Below, in pieces: positions 14,190-22,413 of a stretch of 64,000 nucleotides of DNA (positions are counted from its first letter, which is position 1; each line of letters begins with the position of its first letter). Position numbers and translations under genes: made by a program. The notes below the pieces were generated by a model. It saw nothing but the letters and a program-made list of their open reading frames with translations. It searched no databases and had not been told where the DNA came from. Origin of the DNA: Paractinoplanes durhamensis. Its GTDB lineage: Bacteria; Actinomycetota; Actinomycetes; Mycobacteriales; Micromonosporaceae. The stretch covers positions 1 through 64,000 of the forward strand of contig NZ_BOML01000085.1 in NCBI RefSeq assembly GCF_016862175.1, read 5' to 3'.

Positions 14190-15718
14190 CGCGCCGCGCG
14201 CAACGTTTCCGCCGAGGCTATGGCGGCCAGCACCGCGGCCGCCTTGTTGCGGGTCTCGGTCTCCTCGGCCGCGGGATCCGAATCGGCCACGATGCCCGCG
14301 CCGGCGCCCACGTAGGCGACGCCGTCCTTGAGCAGGGCGGTGCGGATCGCGATCGCCATGTCCATGTCGCCGGCGAAGCCGAAGTAGCCGACCGTGCCGC
14401 CGTAGAGGCCGCGCCGGGTCGGTTCCAGGGACTCGATGATCTCCATGGCCCGGACCTTGGGCGCGCCGGAGAGGGTGCCGGCCGGGAAGGTGGCGGCCAG
14501 CGCGTCGAACGCCGTCTGCTCGTCGCGCAGCTCGCCGGTGACCGTCGAGACGATGTGCATGACGTGGCTGTACCGCTCGATCCGGGCGAACTCCGGCACC
14601 TCGACCGTGCCCGGCTTGCACACCCGGCCCAGGTCGTTGCGGCCCAGGTCGACCAGCATGACGTGCTCGGAGCGTTCCTTCGGGTCGGCCAGCAGCTCGG
14701 CCGCGAGCGCCGCGTCCTGCTCGGGGGTCGCCCCTCGCCAGCGGGTGCCGGCGATCGGGTGCAGCAGCGCCCGGCGGACACCCTCCTCGTCGGCGCTGAC
14801 CTTGAGGTGCGCCTCCGGCGACGACCCGACGATGTCAAAATCATCAAAACGCAACAGATACATGTACGGGCTGGGGTTGGTCGCCCGCAGCACGCGGTAG
14901 ACGTCGAGCGGGTTGGCGTCGGTGGGCCGCTCGAACCGCTGGGCCACCACGATCTGGAAGCACTCGCCGGCCCGGATCGCCTCCTTGGCCTCCTCGACCG
15001 CCTTCTGATACTCCCCCGGTGCGGTGCGGCTGACCGGCTCGCCGGCCGGGCGCCGGTCCACCGTGGAGATCATCGGCGGGGTGGGCCGGGACAGTGCGGT
15101 GGTCATCGCGTCGAGCCGGCCGACCGCGTTGTGATAGGCCGCCCGGCGCTCGTCGTCGCCGGCGTCGCCGGACACCACGGCATTGGCCACCAGGATCGCC
15201 GAACCGTCGTAGTGGTCGAGCACCACCAGGTCGGTGGCGAGCATCATGCCCAGCTCGGGCAGCAGCAGGTCGTCGGTGGCGGTGGCCGGCAGCCGCTCGA
15301 ACCGGCGCACCAGGTCGTAGCTCAGATAGCCGACCATGCCGCCGGTCAGCGGCGGCAGCCCCTCCGCGACCGGGCCGTCGGCCAGCGCCGCGACCGTCTC
15401 GCGCAGCACGGTGACCGGGTCGCCGCCGGTCGGCAGGCCGGCCGGGGGCGTGCCCAGCCAGGCCGCCTCGCCGTCCCGCTCGACCAGGGTGGCGGCACTG
15501 CGCACGCCGATGAACGAATAGCGCGACCAGGCCGCGCCGGACGGGCCGGCGCCCTGCTCGGCCGACTCCAGCAGGAAGGTGCCGGGGCCGCCGGCCAGTT
15601 TGGTGTAGACACCGACCGGCGTCTCACCGTCGGCGAGCAGCCGGCGGGTCACCGGGACCACCCGGCGCCGCTGCCGCAGGAACTCGGTCTCGTCCGGCTG
15701 GACCGCTCCGCTGGTCAT
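14186..15718 (-). CDS. trpE: anthranilate synthase component I
   Basis: Converts chorismate to anthranilate with ammonia from a glutaminase partner (TrpG), which is not in this window. 510 residues. The N-terminal domain has the LLES motif (49-52) that forms the tryptophan feedback site, so the enzyme is probably inhibited by Trp. The C-terminal chorismate-binding domain has GTRWRG, LVDLGRNDLGRV and LSGAPKVRAMEII. Its ATG overlaps the hisI stop (ATGA), and its stop overlaps the next gene. Confidence 0.97.
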   Translation of the reverse strand: MTSGAVQPDETEFLRQRRRVVPVTRRLLADGETPVGVYTKLAGGPGTFLLESAEQGAGPSGAAWSRYSFIGVRSAATLVERDGEAAWLGTPPAGLPTGGDPVTVLRETVAALADGPVAEGLPPLTGGMVGYLSYDLVRRFERLPATATDDLLLPELGMMLATDLVVLDHYDGSAILVANAVVSGDAGDDERRAAYHNAVGRLDAMTTALSRPTPPMISTVDRRPAGEPVSRTAPGEYQKAVEEAKEAIRAGECFQIVVAQRFERPTDANPLDVYRVLRATNPSPYMYLLRFDDFDIVGSSPEAHLKVSADEEGVRRALLHPIAGTRWRGATPEQDAALAAELLADPKERSEHVMLVDLGRNDLGRVCKPGTVEVPEFARIERYSHVMHIVSTVTGELRDEQTAFDALAATFPAGTLSGAPKVRAMEIIESLEPTRRGLYGGTVGYFGFAGDMDMAIAIRTALLKDGVAYVGAGAGIVADSDPAAEETETRNKAAAVLAAIASAETLRAAR

Positions 15719-16089
15719 CCCTGCTCCCCCGTGGTTGGCGACTCGCTCGTCACCGGCAGCTCGTCGAAGAAGCAGTTGGCCGCGCCGGTGTGGCAGGCCG
15801 CGCCGACCTGCTCGACGGTGACCAGCAGCGCGTCGCCGTCGCAGTCGAGGGCGACCGACTTCACGTACTGGTGGTGGCCGGAGGTGGCGCCCTTCACCCA
15901 GTACTCCTCGCGGCTGCGCGACCAGTAGGTGGCCCGGCCGGTGGTCAGCGTGCGATGCAGCGCCTCGTCGTCCATCCAGGCGAGCATCAGCACGTCGCCG
16001 CTGCCGTGCTCGCGCACGATCGCGGCGACCAGGCCGTCGGAGGTCCGCTTGAGACGTGCCGCGATGTCCGGATCGAGAGAGGTCTTCAC
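15715..16089 (-). CDS. hisI: phosphoribosyl-AMP cyclohydrolase
   Basis: Opens the adenine ring of phosphoribosyl-AMP in histidine synthesis. A stand-alone HisI of 124 residues, without the HisE domain. Zinc and substrate motifs are present: YWSRSREEYWVKG, LDCDGDALL and ACHTGAANCFF. The GTG start giving MKTSLDPDIAARLK is chosen by family resemblance; another GTG two codons upstream is possible and the ribosome site is weak. It heads hisI-trpE-membrane protein, all joined by ATGA overlaps. Confidence 0.95.
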   Translation of the reverse strand: MKTSLDPDIAARLKRTSDGLVAAIVREHGSGDVLMLAWMDDEALHRTLTTGRATYWSRSREEYWVKGATSGHHQYVKSVALDCDGDALLVTVEQVGAACHTGAANCFFDELPVTSESPTTGEQG

Positions 16090-16332
16090 TGCCACGTCAA
16101 CGATTGTCCACCGCGACCGGGCACCGCCCTGATCCACCCCACGGCTCCGCCCGCGGCGGCACCCCACGGCGGGGGCCACGATCCGGGCACAGGGGATGTG
16201 CCCGGACGCCCGGGACGGTACCGTCGTGCTGCGCCGCGCCCGGCCCAGGGTGCGGGCGCCCGCCCGCCGGATACGGGTCCGCGCAGCTCACGGGCGCGGG
16301 TGGGGCAGCCTCGCGACGGGAGTCTTACACCG

Positions 16333-18738
16333 ATGGAGCCGACGTCCACCCCCGAGAACAACCGGTCAGCCCGTGGGCTGTCCCGCTTCTGGCCGGTCCA
16401 CCGGGACGCCGACGACACGGCCGATACCGCCGAGCACCCCGAGATCTCGGTAGTCCTTCCGGGTGAACCTCAGATGGTCGCGCTCGGCTCGCGGCGCACC
16501 GATCAGACCGACACCGGCCTCTTCGGGCCGCCACCCACCCCCGGCCCGCCGCCGGTGCCGGTGCACGGCAGCCCGGTGCCGCTGGCCCCGGGCCGGCACG
16601 GCGGGCTCGCGCCGGCGTCACCGTTCGGCGCGGCCCGGCCACCGGCCGGAGGCCCGCCGTCACCGGACGCTCCGAAGCCCGCCGCGTCGCCCGCCTCCGG
16701 CCCGGGCAGCGGTCCCGGCAGCGGTCCGCTCGGTGGCGCGCCCGGCCGATCGTTGGGCGGCTCGACCGGCGGCGCGTTCGGCGGCCCGGGAGGCAGCCCT
16801 GCGGGTGGCCCGGGAGGCAGCCCGGTGAGTGGCCCAGCGGGTGGCTCGGCCGACGGCCCGTTCGGCGAAACGCCCGGCGGCACGACGAGCGACTCTTCCG
16901 GCGGCCCGAACGGCGGAAAGCCCGGCGGCCCGGCCGGCAAGCCTTCGCACGGCAAGCCGGCGGTCGGATCTCCGCGCGGCTCGGCCGGGGACACGCCCGG
17001 CGATGAGATCGGCCTTTCGCTCGGCAGCCGGCTCAGCGCGAGCGGCAACGGCCGCGACGCCGCGGGCCGCGCCGGCGGGGACGGCAACGCCGACGCGGGT
17101 AAGAGCGGTAAAGCAGGCGGCCCGGCCACCGGCGGGCAGCACGAGGCGCGGGAGGGCGATCCAGATCACTCCGGCGCGTCGGACACCGGCGAAGACGCAG
17201 CTCAGGACGTAGAGTCTCGGCGAGCTAATCCGTGGGACCGGGACACCGCGACGTTCGGTGGCTTCGGTTTGAGCGGTCGCAACGGCCGGTTCCTGTTCGG
17301 CGGGCGCAACACCGCCGACGAACCGCGATCCGGCCCGAACGGGCACAGCGGTCCGGAACTGAACGGACGGGCGAAGCAACCGGACGACGAGCCATCTACT
17401 GTGGATGGCCCGGCGACGGGCGAGCCGGCCGCGAAGACGGGCCCGGCGGAAGCAACCGACGAGAACGGGCGTGACGACATGAACGGACGGGCCGGGATTC
17501 CCGGTTTCACCGCACCCGGTGACCCGGCAGCGAACGAGACGCGGGACGGCGACGAGCCGACTCCCGAGTCGCGCCGCCAGGCAACCGGCTGGGCGTCCGT
17601 GCCCACCTCGACCCACCCGGTGGTGACCCCGACCTCCGGCGCTCCGGTCTCGTCGGCGCCGGTCTCCCCCGGCTTCACCCCGCCGCCGGCCGGCTTCCCG
17701 CCGCCGGCCTCGAGTTTCGCGCCGCCGGCCTACGGCCAGCCGCCGTCCTATGTGCCCGCGCTGCCCGACCCGTCCTCCGGGCCGGTCTCCGGCGTGCCGG
17801 TGCCGCGCGGTGGCACCTCGCCGCTGACCCCGCAGTCGTTCTCGGCGCCGCCGGCCACCAACGGCACCGCGCCGCTCTCGCCGGCACCTTTCCCGTCGGC
17901 CCCGCTCTCCCCGGCCCCGCAGTCGCCGCCCGCGCACGCAGCGCACCCGGCGGCCGAGTCGCCGGCCCCGCCGAAGCCGGCCCTGCCGAAGCCCGCTCTG
18001 CCGAAGCCGCCCGCCGACGCGGACAGCCTGCGCCCGATCTCGCCCGCCACCCGGCCGTCGGTGACCCCGCCGCCGATCACCCCGGCGTCCGTGAGCCCGG
18101 CGTCCGTGAGCCCCGCGTCGGTGAGCCCGGCGTCGGTGACCCCGCCGTCCGTACCCCCGCCGGCGATCGCCCGGCCGGTCAGCCCGCCGGCCCCGGTCAC
18201 CCGGTCGGCCGTGACCCCGGCCGCGGAGGAGCTGACCAAGCCGTCCGCCGCCGACGCCATCGCGGCCGTCGCCGCCGTGCGCACCGCCGAGGATGCGTCG
18301 CTGCGCCGCCCGTGGGAGGACGAGAGCGTTCTGCGCCCGCCGGCGCCGCGCCGCTCGGCCAGCCTCGAGGACGCCGAGCCGGTCCGGCGCGGCCGCCGCG
18401 CCGCTCCCGACGAGGACGACGAGCTCGGCGGCGACGGCCAGCCGCTGCGCCCCGGCGACGTCGAGGCCGGCCACATCGCCTTCTGGGACGACGACGCCAC
18501 CCGCCACTTCCGGGCCGCCTGGCACGAGGTGAAGGCCGAGTTCGTCGACGACCCGGAGCGGGCCCTGACCCGGGCCCACGACCTGCTCACCGACGCGGTC
18601 AACGAACTCACCGAGGCCCTGCTGGCCGAGCGGGACGAGCTGGACCCGCTGCGCGGCAACTCGACCCCGGACACCGAGAGCATGCGGATGGCGATGCGCG
18701 GCTACCGCGAGTTCCTCGACCGCATCCTGGCGCTCTAG
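16333..18738 (+). CDS. large disordered Pro/Gly-rich protein with conserved C-terminal helical domain
   Basis: 801 residues. Residues ~50-700 are low complexity: first Gly/Pro/Ser (GGPGGSPAGGPGG type), then charged, then Pro-rich with SPASV repeats. Only the last ~90 residues look folded: FWDDDATRHFRAAWHEVKAEF, then DDPERALTRAHDLL and RMAMRGYREFLDRIL. That helical domain resembles one I know from many actinobacterial proteins of unknown function. No signal peptide or membrane helix is seen. The ATG is chosen because the frame upstream covers the hisI promoter region. It is divergent from hisI. A scaffold or regulatory role is possible but unproven. Confidence 0.7.
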   Translation: MEPTSTPENNRSARGLSRFWPVHRDADDTADTAEHPEISVVLPGEPQMVALGSRRTDQTDTGLFGPPPTPGPPPVPVHGSPVPLAPGRHGGLAPASPFGAARPPAGGPPSPDAPKPAASPASGPGSGPGSGPLGGAPGRSLGGSTGGAFGGPGGSPAGGPGGSPVSGPAGGSADGPFGETPGGTTSDSSGGPNGGKPGGPAGKPSHGKPAVGSPRGSAGDTPGDEIGLSLGSRLSASGNGRDAAGRAGGDGNADAGKSGKAGGPATGGQHEAREGDPDHSGASDTGEDAAQDVESRRANPWDRDTATFGGFGLSGRNGRFLFGGRNTADEPRSGPNGHSGPELNGRAKQPDDEPSTVDGPATGEPAAKTGPAEATDENGRDDMNGRAGIPGFTAPGDPAANETRDGDEPTPESRRQATGWASVPTSTHPVVTPTSGAPVSSAPVSPGFTPPPAGFPPPASSFAPPAYGQPPSYVPALPDPSSGPVSGVPVPRGGTSPLTPQSFSAPPATNGTAPLSPAPFPSAPLSPAPQSPPAHAAHPAAESPAPPKPALPKPALPKPPADADSLRPISPATRPSVTPPPITPASVSPASVSPASVSPASVTPPSVPPPAIARPVSPPAPVTRSAVTPAAEELTKPSAADAIAAVAAVRTAEDASLRRPWEDESVLRPPAPRRSASLEDAEPVRRGRRAAPDEDDELGGDGQPLRPGDVEAGHIAFWDDDATRHFRAAWHEVKAEFVDDPERALTRAHDLLTDAVNELTEALLAERDELDPLRGNSTPDTESMRMAMRGYREFLDRILAL
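18082..18156 (+). repeat. 15-bp tandem repeat coding for SPASV units
   Basis: Five 15-bp units of the type CCGGCGTCCGTGAGC; the first two are identical and later ones drift. They encode Pro-Ala-Ser-Val-Ser/Thr pentapeptides in the Pro-rich part of the large protein. Being in-frame, gain or loss of a unit would not disrupt the gene. Confidence 0.85.
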
Positions 18739-18744
18739 GAGATC

Positions 18745-19491
18745 TCAGACAGCCATCGCCGCGGCGCCGCCGTCCACCGAGAGGGTGGCGCCGTGGATGT
18801 TCGCCGCGTCGTCGCCGGCCAGGAAGAGCACGGCCTTCGCGACCTCGTCCGGGGTGCTGGCCCGGCGGGACGGGAAGCGGGCCACCATCGCCGTGATGTG
18901 CTCGCCCATGCCGATCACCTTGTCGGTCATGGTCGGGCCGGGTGCCACCGTGTTGACCCGGACGCCCACCGGCGCGTATTCGTCGGCGAACGACATGGTC
19001 AGTGAGTGGATCGCGGCCTTGGTGACGCTGTAGAGAGCGGACCGCGCGGTGCCGCCGAGCCCGTTGACCGAGCCCATGTTGACGATCGCGCCGCCGCCGC
19101 GGGCCGCCATCGCCGGGGCGATCGCACCGGTCAGCAGGAACGCGGCCTTCACGTTGATCGCGAGGGCCCGGTCGATCAGCTCCTCGTCGACGTCCGCGGT
19201 CGGCGCCGGGGTGATCAGCATCGCGGCGTTGTTGACCAGGATGTCGACCGGGCCGGCCGCCGCGGCGAGGGCGCGCACGGCCGGGCCGCCCTCGGCCAGG
19301 TCGGCGCGGACGAAGGTCGCGCTGCCGCCGCGCTCGGCGATCCCGGCCACCACCTTCTCGCCGCGGGCGGTGTCCCGGCCGCTGACGACCACGTGCGCGC
19401 CGGCGTCGGCGAGGGTGCGGGCGATCGCGGCGCCGATGCCGTCGGTGGAGCCGGTGACCAGGGCGGTCCGGCCGGTCAGGGATGCGGTCAT
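18745..19491 (-). CDS. SDR family oxidoreductase
   Basis: Classical short-chain dehydrogenase of 248 residues. The cofactor loop is TGSTDGIG (14-21), then NNAA near 88, the catalytic Ser in NMGSVNG, and YSVTK (Tyr-x3-Lys). R39 and the residues after VVVSGRD suggest NADP(H) preference. The ATG start has GGAG eight bases upstream. It is divergent from a TetR regulator and shares an operator-bearing gap with it, so it is the likely repressor target. Substrate unknown. Confidence 0.9.
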   Translation of the reverse strand: MTASLTGRTALVTGSTDGIGAAIARTLADAGAHVVVSGRDTARGEKVVAGIAERGGSATFVRADLAEGGPAVRALAAAAGPVDILVNNAAMLITPAPTADVDEELIDRALAINVKAAFLLTGAIAPAMAARGGGAIVNMGSVNGLGGTARSALYSVTKAAIHSLTMSFADEYAPVGVRVNTVAPGPTMTDKVIGMGEHITAMVARFPSRRASTPDEVAKAVLFLAGDDAANIHGATLSVDGGAAAMAV

Positions 19492-19545
19492 GGTGCTGTC
19501 TCCGTTCGTGGGGGTGCTGCGCGCCCCACGATGCGTCGCTAGAAT

Positions 19546-19561
19546 TGGACCCGCAAGTCCA
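19546..19561 (+). promoter_or_regulatory. TetR-type operator between SDR and regulator
   Basis: TGGACCCGCAAGTCCA is a 16-bp dyad with perfect TGGAC/GTCCA ends. It directly follows a TAGAAT -10 box (19540-19545) on the plus strand and lies in the 86-bp gap between the divergent genes. Spacing and form fit a TetR dimer site. Confidence 0.65.
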
Positions 19562-19577
19562 GAAATGGAGGCCGCCC

Positions 19578-20180
19578 ATGACCGTGCTGACCCGCAAGGG
19601 CGAGCAGACCCGTCTGCGCATCGTGACCGGCGCGGCGGCCGAGATCCGCGAGCGCGGTGTCGCCGCTGCCCGGCTCGAGGATGTGATGACTCGCACCAGC
19701 ACCAGCAAGAGCCAGCTGTTCCACTACTTCCCCGGCGGCAAGGAGGAGCTGCTGCTGGCGGTGGCCCGGCACGAAGCGGATCAGGTGCTCGCCGATCAGC
19801 AGCCGATGCTCGGTGACCTGTCGTCGTGGGCGGCCTGGCAGCAGTGGCGCGACAGCGTGGTGCGGCGCTACCTGGCGCAGGGCCAGGAATGCCCGCTCAA
19901 CTCGTTGCTCGGCCAGAGCGGCAGCCGCTCCCCCGGCGCGCGGGCGGTGACCGCCGAGCTGATCCGCCAATGGCTGGAGGCGCTGGTCATCGGCATCCAC
20001 CGGATGCAGGCCGCCGGTGAGATCGCGGCCGCGGTCGACGCCGAGCGGGCCGCCGCCGCACTGATCGCCGGCATTCAGGGCGGCGTGATCATCTTCCTCA
20101 GCACCGGGCGCATCACCCACTTGGAGGCCGCCCTCGACGTCGGCATCGAAGGGCTGCGGGCGAGCACGCGGCTGTTTTAA
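19578..20180 (+). CDS. TetR/AcrR family regulator (LmrA/YxaF type)
   Basis: 200 residues. The N-terminal HTH (RLEDVMTRTSTSKSQLFHYF, near 26-45) is typical of TetR. The ligand domain has CPLNSLLGQSG, a pattern of the LmrA/YxaF group. The ATG has GGAGG seven bases upstream. It probably represses itself and the divergent SDR through the dyad between them, with release by a small hydrophobic ligand; the ligand is unknown. Confidence 0.88.
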   Translation: MTVLTRKGEQTRLRIVTGAAAEIRERGVAAARLEDVMTRTSTSKSQLFHYFPGGKEELLLAVARHEADQVLADQQPMLGDLSSWAAWQQWRDSVVRRYLAQGQECPLNSLLGQSGSRSPGARAVTAELIRQWLEALVIGIHRMQAAGEIAAAVDAERAAAALIAGIQGGVIIFLSTGRITHLEAALDVGIEGLRASTRLF

Positions 20181-20334
20181 GGGCCCGCCGACGCCGGCCG
20201 GTCGTCGCGACGGCCTTGGCCACCCACTCAGCCGGCCGCTGACTTGGGGACTCGTGCTACGCCGTACTTATATTGGCCTTTGCGTTCTTGCTGTTCCGTA
20301 GAGTTCGCGGCGGCGGCATATTTGAGGAGCTTTG

Positions 20335-20925
20335 TTGGTCAAGCGCAGCGGGCGGCGCCCGGGCAATCAGGACACCAAGTCGTCCATTCTGGAGGCCGCT
20401 CGCCGGACGTTCGCCGAGAAGGGTTTCGACAAGGCGTCGATCCGGGCGATCGCGGGGGACGCCGGTGTCGATCCGGCTCTCGTGCATCACTATTTCGGCA
20501 CCAAGGAGAAGCTCTTCCTGGCGGCCATGAACGCGCCGATCGATCCGGCTGAATTGATCCCGCAAGCGCTGGCCGGACCCCCGGAAAAGGCCGGGGAACG
20601 GCTGATCAGGCTGGTGCTGAGCGTGTGGGATTCGCCAGCCGGAGGTGCCGCACTGGCGATGTTCCGCTCGGCGCTGAGCAATGAATGGACGGCGCGGCTT
20701 CTGCGCGAGTTCGTGGTCACCCAGATCCTGCGCAAGGCGGTCAGCCAGATGGTCGCCGACCCGGACGAGGCCGCGCTGCGATCGGCGCTGGTGGCGACGC
20801 AGATCGCGGGCATGATCATGGCGCGTTATGTGCTGAAGATCGAGCCGCTCGCGAGTGCGGAACCGGAGCTGCTGGTCGCGGCGATGGGACCGAATGTGCA
20901 GCGATTCCTGAACGGGCCGATCTAG
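20335..20925 (+). CDS. TetR/AcrR family regulator
   Basis: 196 residues. The HTH segment ASIRAIAGDAGVDPALVHHYFGTKEKLF is the standard TetR N-terminus, and the second half resembles the TetR_C domain common in actinobacteria. The start is a TTG five bases after GAGGAG; the TTG immediately before it would be too close. No adjacent target is obvious: it runs convergently into the DUF2470 gene and its own upstream region is short and AT-rich (GTACTTATATT). Confidence 0.88.
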   Translation: MVKRSGRRPGNQDTKSSILEAARRTFAEKGFDKASIRAIAGDAGVDPALVHHYFGTKEKLFLAAMNAPIDPAELIPQALAGPPEKAGERLIRLVLSVWDSPAGGAALAMFRSALSNEWTARLLREFVVTQILRKAVSQMVADPDEAALRSALVATQIAGMIMARYVLKIEPLASAEPELLVAAMGPNVQRFLNGPI

Positions 20926-20929
20926 CCGT

Positions 20930-21655
20930 TCAGTGCCCGCAGCGGTGGCAGAGCACCGGGTGCAGCAGGTGGGCGAGGTCGTGGCGGTCGGCGACCGGGC
21001 GCGGGAAGGACAGCCGGGCCAGCTTGTCGTCGAGGCGGACCATGAAACCGTAGCGGTCCATCCGGACCACCTCCGGCTCCTTCTTCGGCTGGAACGACGA
21101 GCCCAGCTGGCGGCGCACGTAGGCGCTCATCTCGGCCAGGTGGTGGTCGGCGAGGTCGGCGATCAGGTCGAACTCGATCTGCCGCAGCGGGTCGGGGGTG
21201 GCCGCCGCGAAGTCGTCCGGGTCCACGTCGACGAGTTTCTCGTTGCGCTCGTAGCGCACCTCGGCCACGTCCATCCGGTGCAGCACCTTGCTCTCGCCGA
21301 CGTCGAGCAGGTCGCCGGAGGCGTCGATGTCGGCGTAGTCGAGGACGGCCTGCCGGGCCTCGTCGCCGTCGAGGCGGACGGCCCAGCCGGACACCCAGAC
21401 GCGGCCGAGGGCGGGCGAGCCGGCCATCGGCGGCACGTCGGTGATGTCGAGAACCATGGCGGTGTCGTCGGTGCCGGGCTGCGGGCGCAGCGCCGCGGTG
21501 AACGCGCCGTCGGCCGGGGAAAGCAGCAGCACACGGCCGTGTGCGTCGGTCACGTGCCGAACCGGAAGCGGCCCTGGGCGGCAGGCGATGTGCGCGACCG
21601 CGGGCAGGTGCCCGGCGGCGAGCGTACGAGCTACCTCGGCGTGGCTGGGCTGCAT
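20930..21655 (-). CDS. DUF2470 / PNPOx-like protein, probably heme or iron related
   Basis: 241 residues. The N-terminal part resembles a flavin-reductase or pyridoxamine-oxidase split barrel. The C-terminal ~85 residues are a DUF2470 domain (DHHLAEMSAYVRR, then RMDRYGFMVRL and FPRPVADRHDLAHLLHPVL) ending in CHRCGH. Family members with this layout include heme-utilisation proteins of the HugZ type. ATG with GGAGG eight bases upstream. The promoter region carries iron-box sequences, which supports an iron or heme role. Enzyme activity is not shown by the sequence. Confidence 0.75.
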   Translation of the reverse strand: MQPSHAEVARTLAAGHLPAVAHIACRPGPLPVRHVTDAHGRVLLLSPADGAFTAALRPQPGTDDTAMVLDITDVPPMAGSPALGRVWVSGWAVRLDGDEARQAVLDYADIDASGDLLDVGESKVLHRMDVAEVRYERNEKLVDVDPDDFAAATPDPLRQIEFDLIADLADHHLAEMSAYVRRQLGSSFQPKKEPEVVRMDRYGFMVRLDDKLARLSFPRPVADRHDLAHLLHPVLCHRCGH

Positions 21656-21677
21656 GCGTGGTACCTCCGGGGACCGG

Positions 21678-21711
21678 TTAGGCTTGCCTTAGTAAGGTGA
21701 GGCTAACCGTA
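21678..21711. promoter_or_regulatory. iron box (DtxR/IdeR/DmdR type), two overlapping sites
   Basis: TAAGGTGAGGCTAACCGTA (21693-21711) matches the 19-bp actinobacterial iron-box consensus TTAGGTTAGGCTAACCTAA at 15 positions by eye. An overlapping weaker site starts with TTAGG at 21678. Together they form an imperfect 33-bp dyad flanked by GGTTAG and CTAACC. It lies between the DUF2470 gene and rpsD and could control either or both. Confidence 0.75.
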
Positions 21712-21762
21712 ACACCGGATCAAAACCAAGCGGCCTCAAGCACTCTCATTCTCGGAGACTTC

Positions 21763-22371
21763 ATGAACAACTCCCGGCCCAAGGCCAAACTGTCCCGCGC
21801 CCTCGGCATACCGCTGACGCCCAAGTGCGTGAAGTACTTCGAGAAGCGGCCGTTCCCGCCGGGCGTGCACGGACGCAGCCGGCGTAAGGCCTCGGACTAC
21901 CAGGTCCGACTGCTCGAGAAGCAGCGGCTGCGGCACCAGTACAACATCAGCGAGGCGCAGATGCGCAAGGCCTACGAGGACGCCCACCGCGCCGAGGGCA
22001 AGACCGGCGAGGCGATGGTGACCCTGCTGGAGCGCCGCCTCGACGCCGTCGTGCACCGCGCCGGCCTGGCCCGCACCATCTACCAGGCCCGCCAGCTGGT
22101 CGTGCACGGTCACTTCATCGTCGACGGCAAGAAGGTGGACCGGCCGGGCTACCGCCTGCGTCCGGGCCAGATCGTCGAGGTCAAGGAGAAGAGCCGGCCG
22201 AAGCCGCCGTTCCAGATCGCCGCCGCCGGCGCGCACCTGGACGGGCCGACCGCGCCCTACCTGTCGACCGCTCTCGAGGAGCTGCGCATCACGGTGCTGC
22301 GGAACCCGGAGCGCAAAGAGGTGCCGGTGCTCTGCGACGAGCAGCTCGTCGTCGAGTTCTACGCGCGCTGA
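21763..22371 (+). CDS. rpsD: 30S ribosomal protein S4
   Basis: 202 residues with the S4 N-terminal domain (KAKLSRALGIPLTPK, FPPGVHG) and an S4 RNA-binding domain near 93-155 (RRLDAVVHRAGLARTIYQAR). It lacks a CxxC zinc motif. It is alone rather than in the alpha operon with rpsM-rpsK-rpoA, and resembles the stand-alone S4 type I know from Streptomyces. Whether this genome carries a second rpsD cannot be seen here. ATG with GGAG seven bases upstream. The divergent neighbour and iron box make iron-linked expression possible. Confidence 0.93.
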   Translation: MNNSRPKAKLSRALGIPLTPKCVKYFEKRPFPPGVHGRSRRKASDYQVRLLEKQRLRHQYNISEAQMRKAYEDAHRAEGKTGEAMVTLLERRLDAVVHRAGLARTIYQARQLVVHGHFIVDGKKVDRPGYRLRPGQIVEVKEKSRPKPPFQIAAAGAHLDGPTAPYLSTALEELRITVLRNPERKEVPVLCDEQLVVEFYAR

Positions 22372-22382
22372 TCATCATGATT

Positions 22383-22408
22383 CGGGAGGCCGCTCGCGCG
22401 GCCTCCCG
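22383..22408. terminator. bidirectional hairpin between rpsD and the acyl-CoA synthetase
   Basis: A perfect 11-bp stem CGGGAGGCCGC/GCGGCCTCCCG with a TCGC loop lies in the 42-bp gap between convergent stops. There is no long T tract on either strand, but its position and stability fit a shared terminator. Confidence 0.8.
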
Positions 22409-22413
22409 ATCGC

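Noticed and set aside
18082..18156. 15-bp repeats as a CRISPR array
   Set aside because: Units are contiguous without spacers, in frame in a coding gene, and no cas genes are present.
21678..21711. The rpsD-DUF2470 dyad as a Zur (zinc) site
   Set aside because: The AT-rich TGAAAATCATTTTCA-type core of actinobacterial Zur sites is absent, whereas the iron-box consensus fits well.
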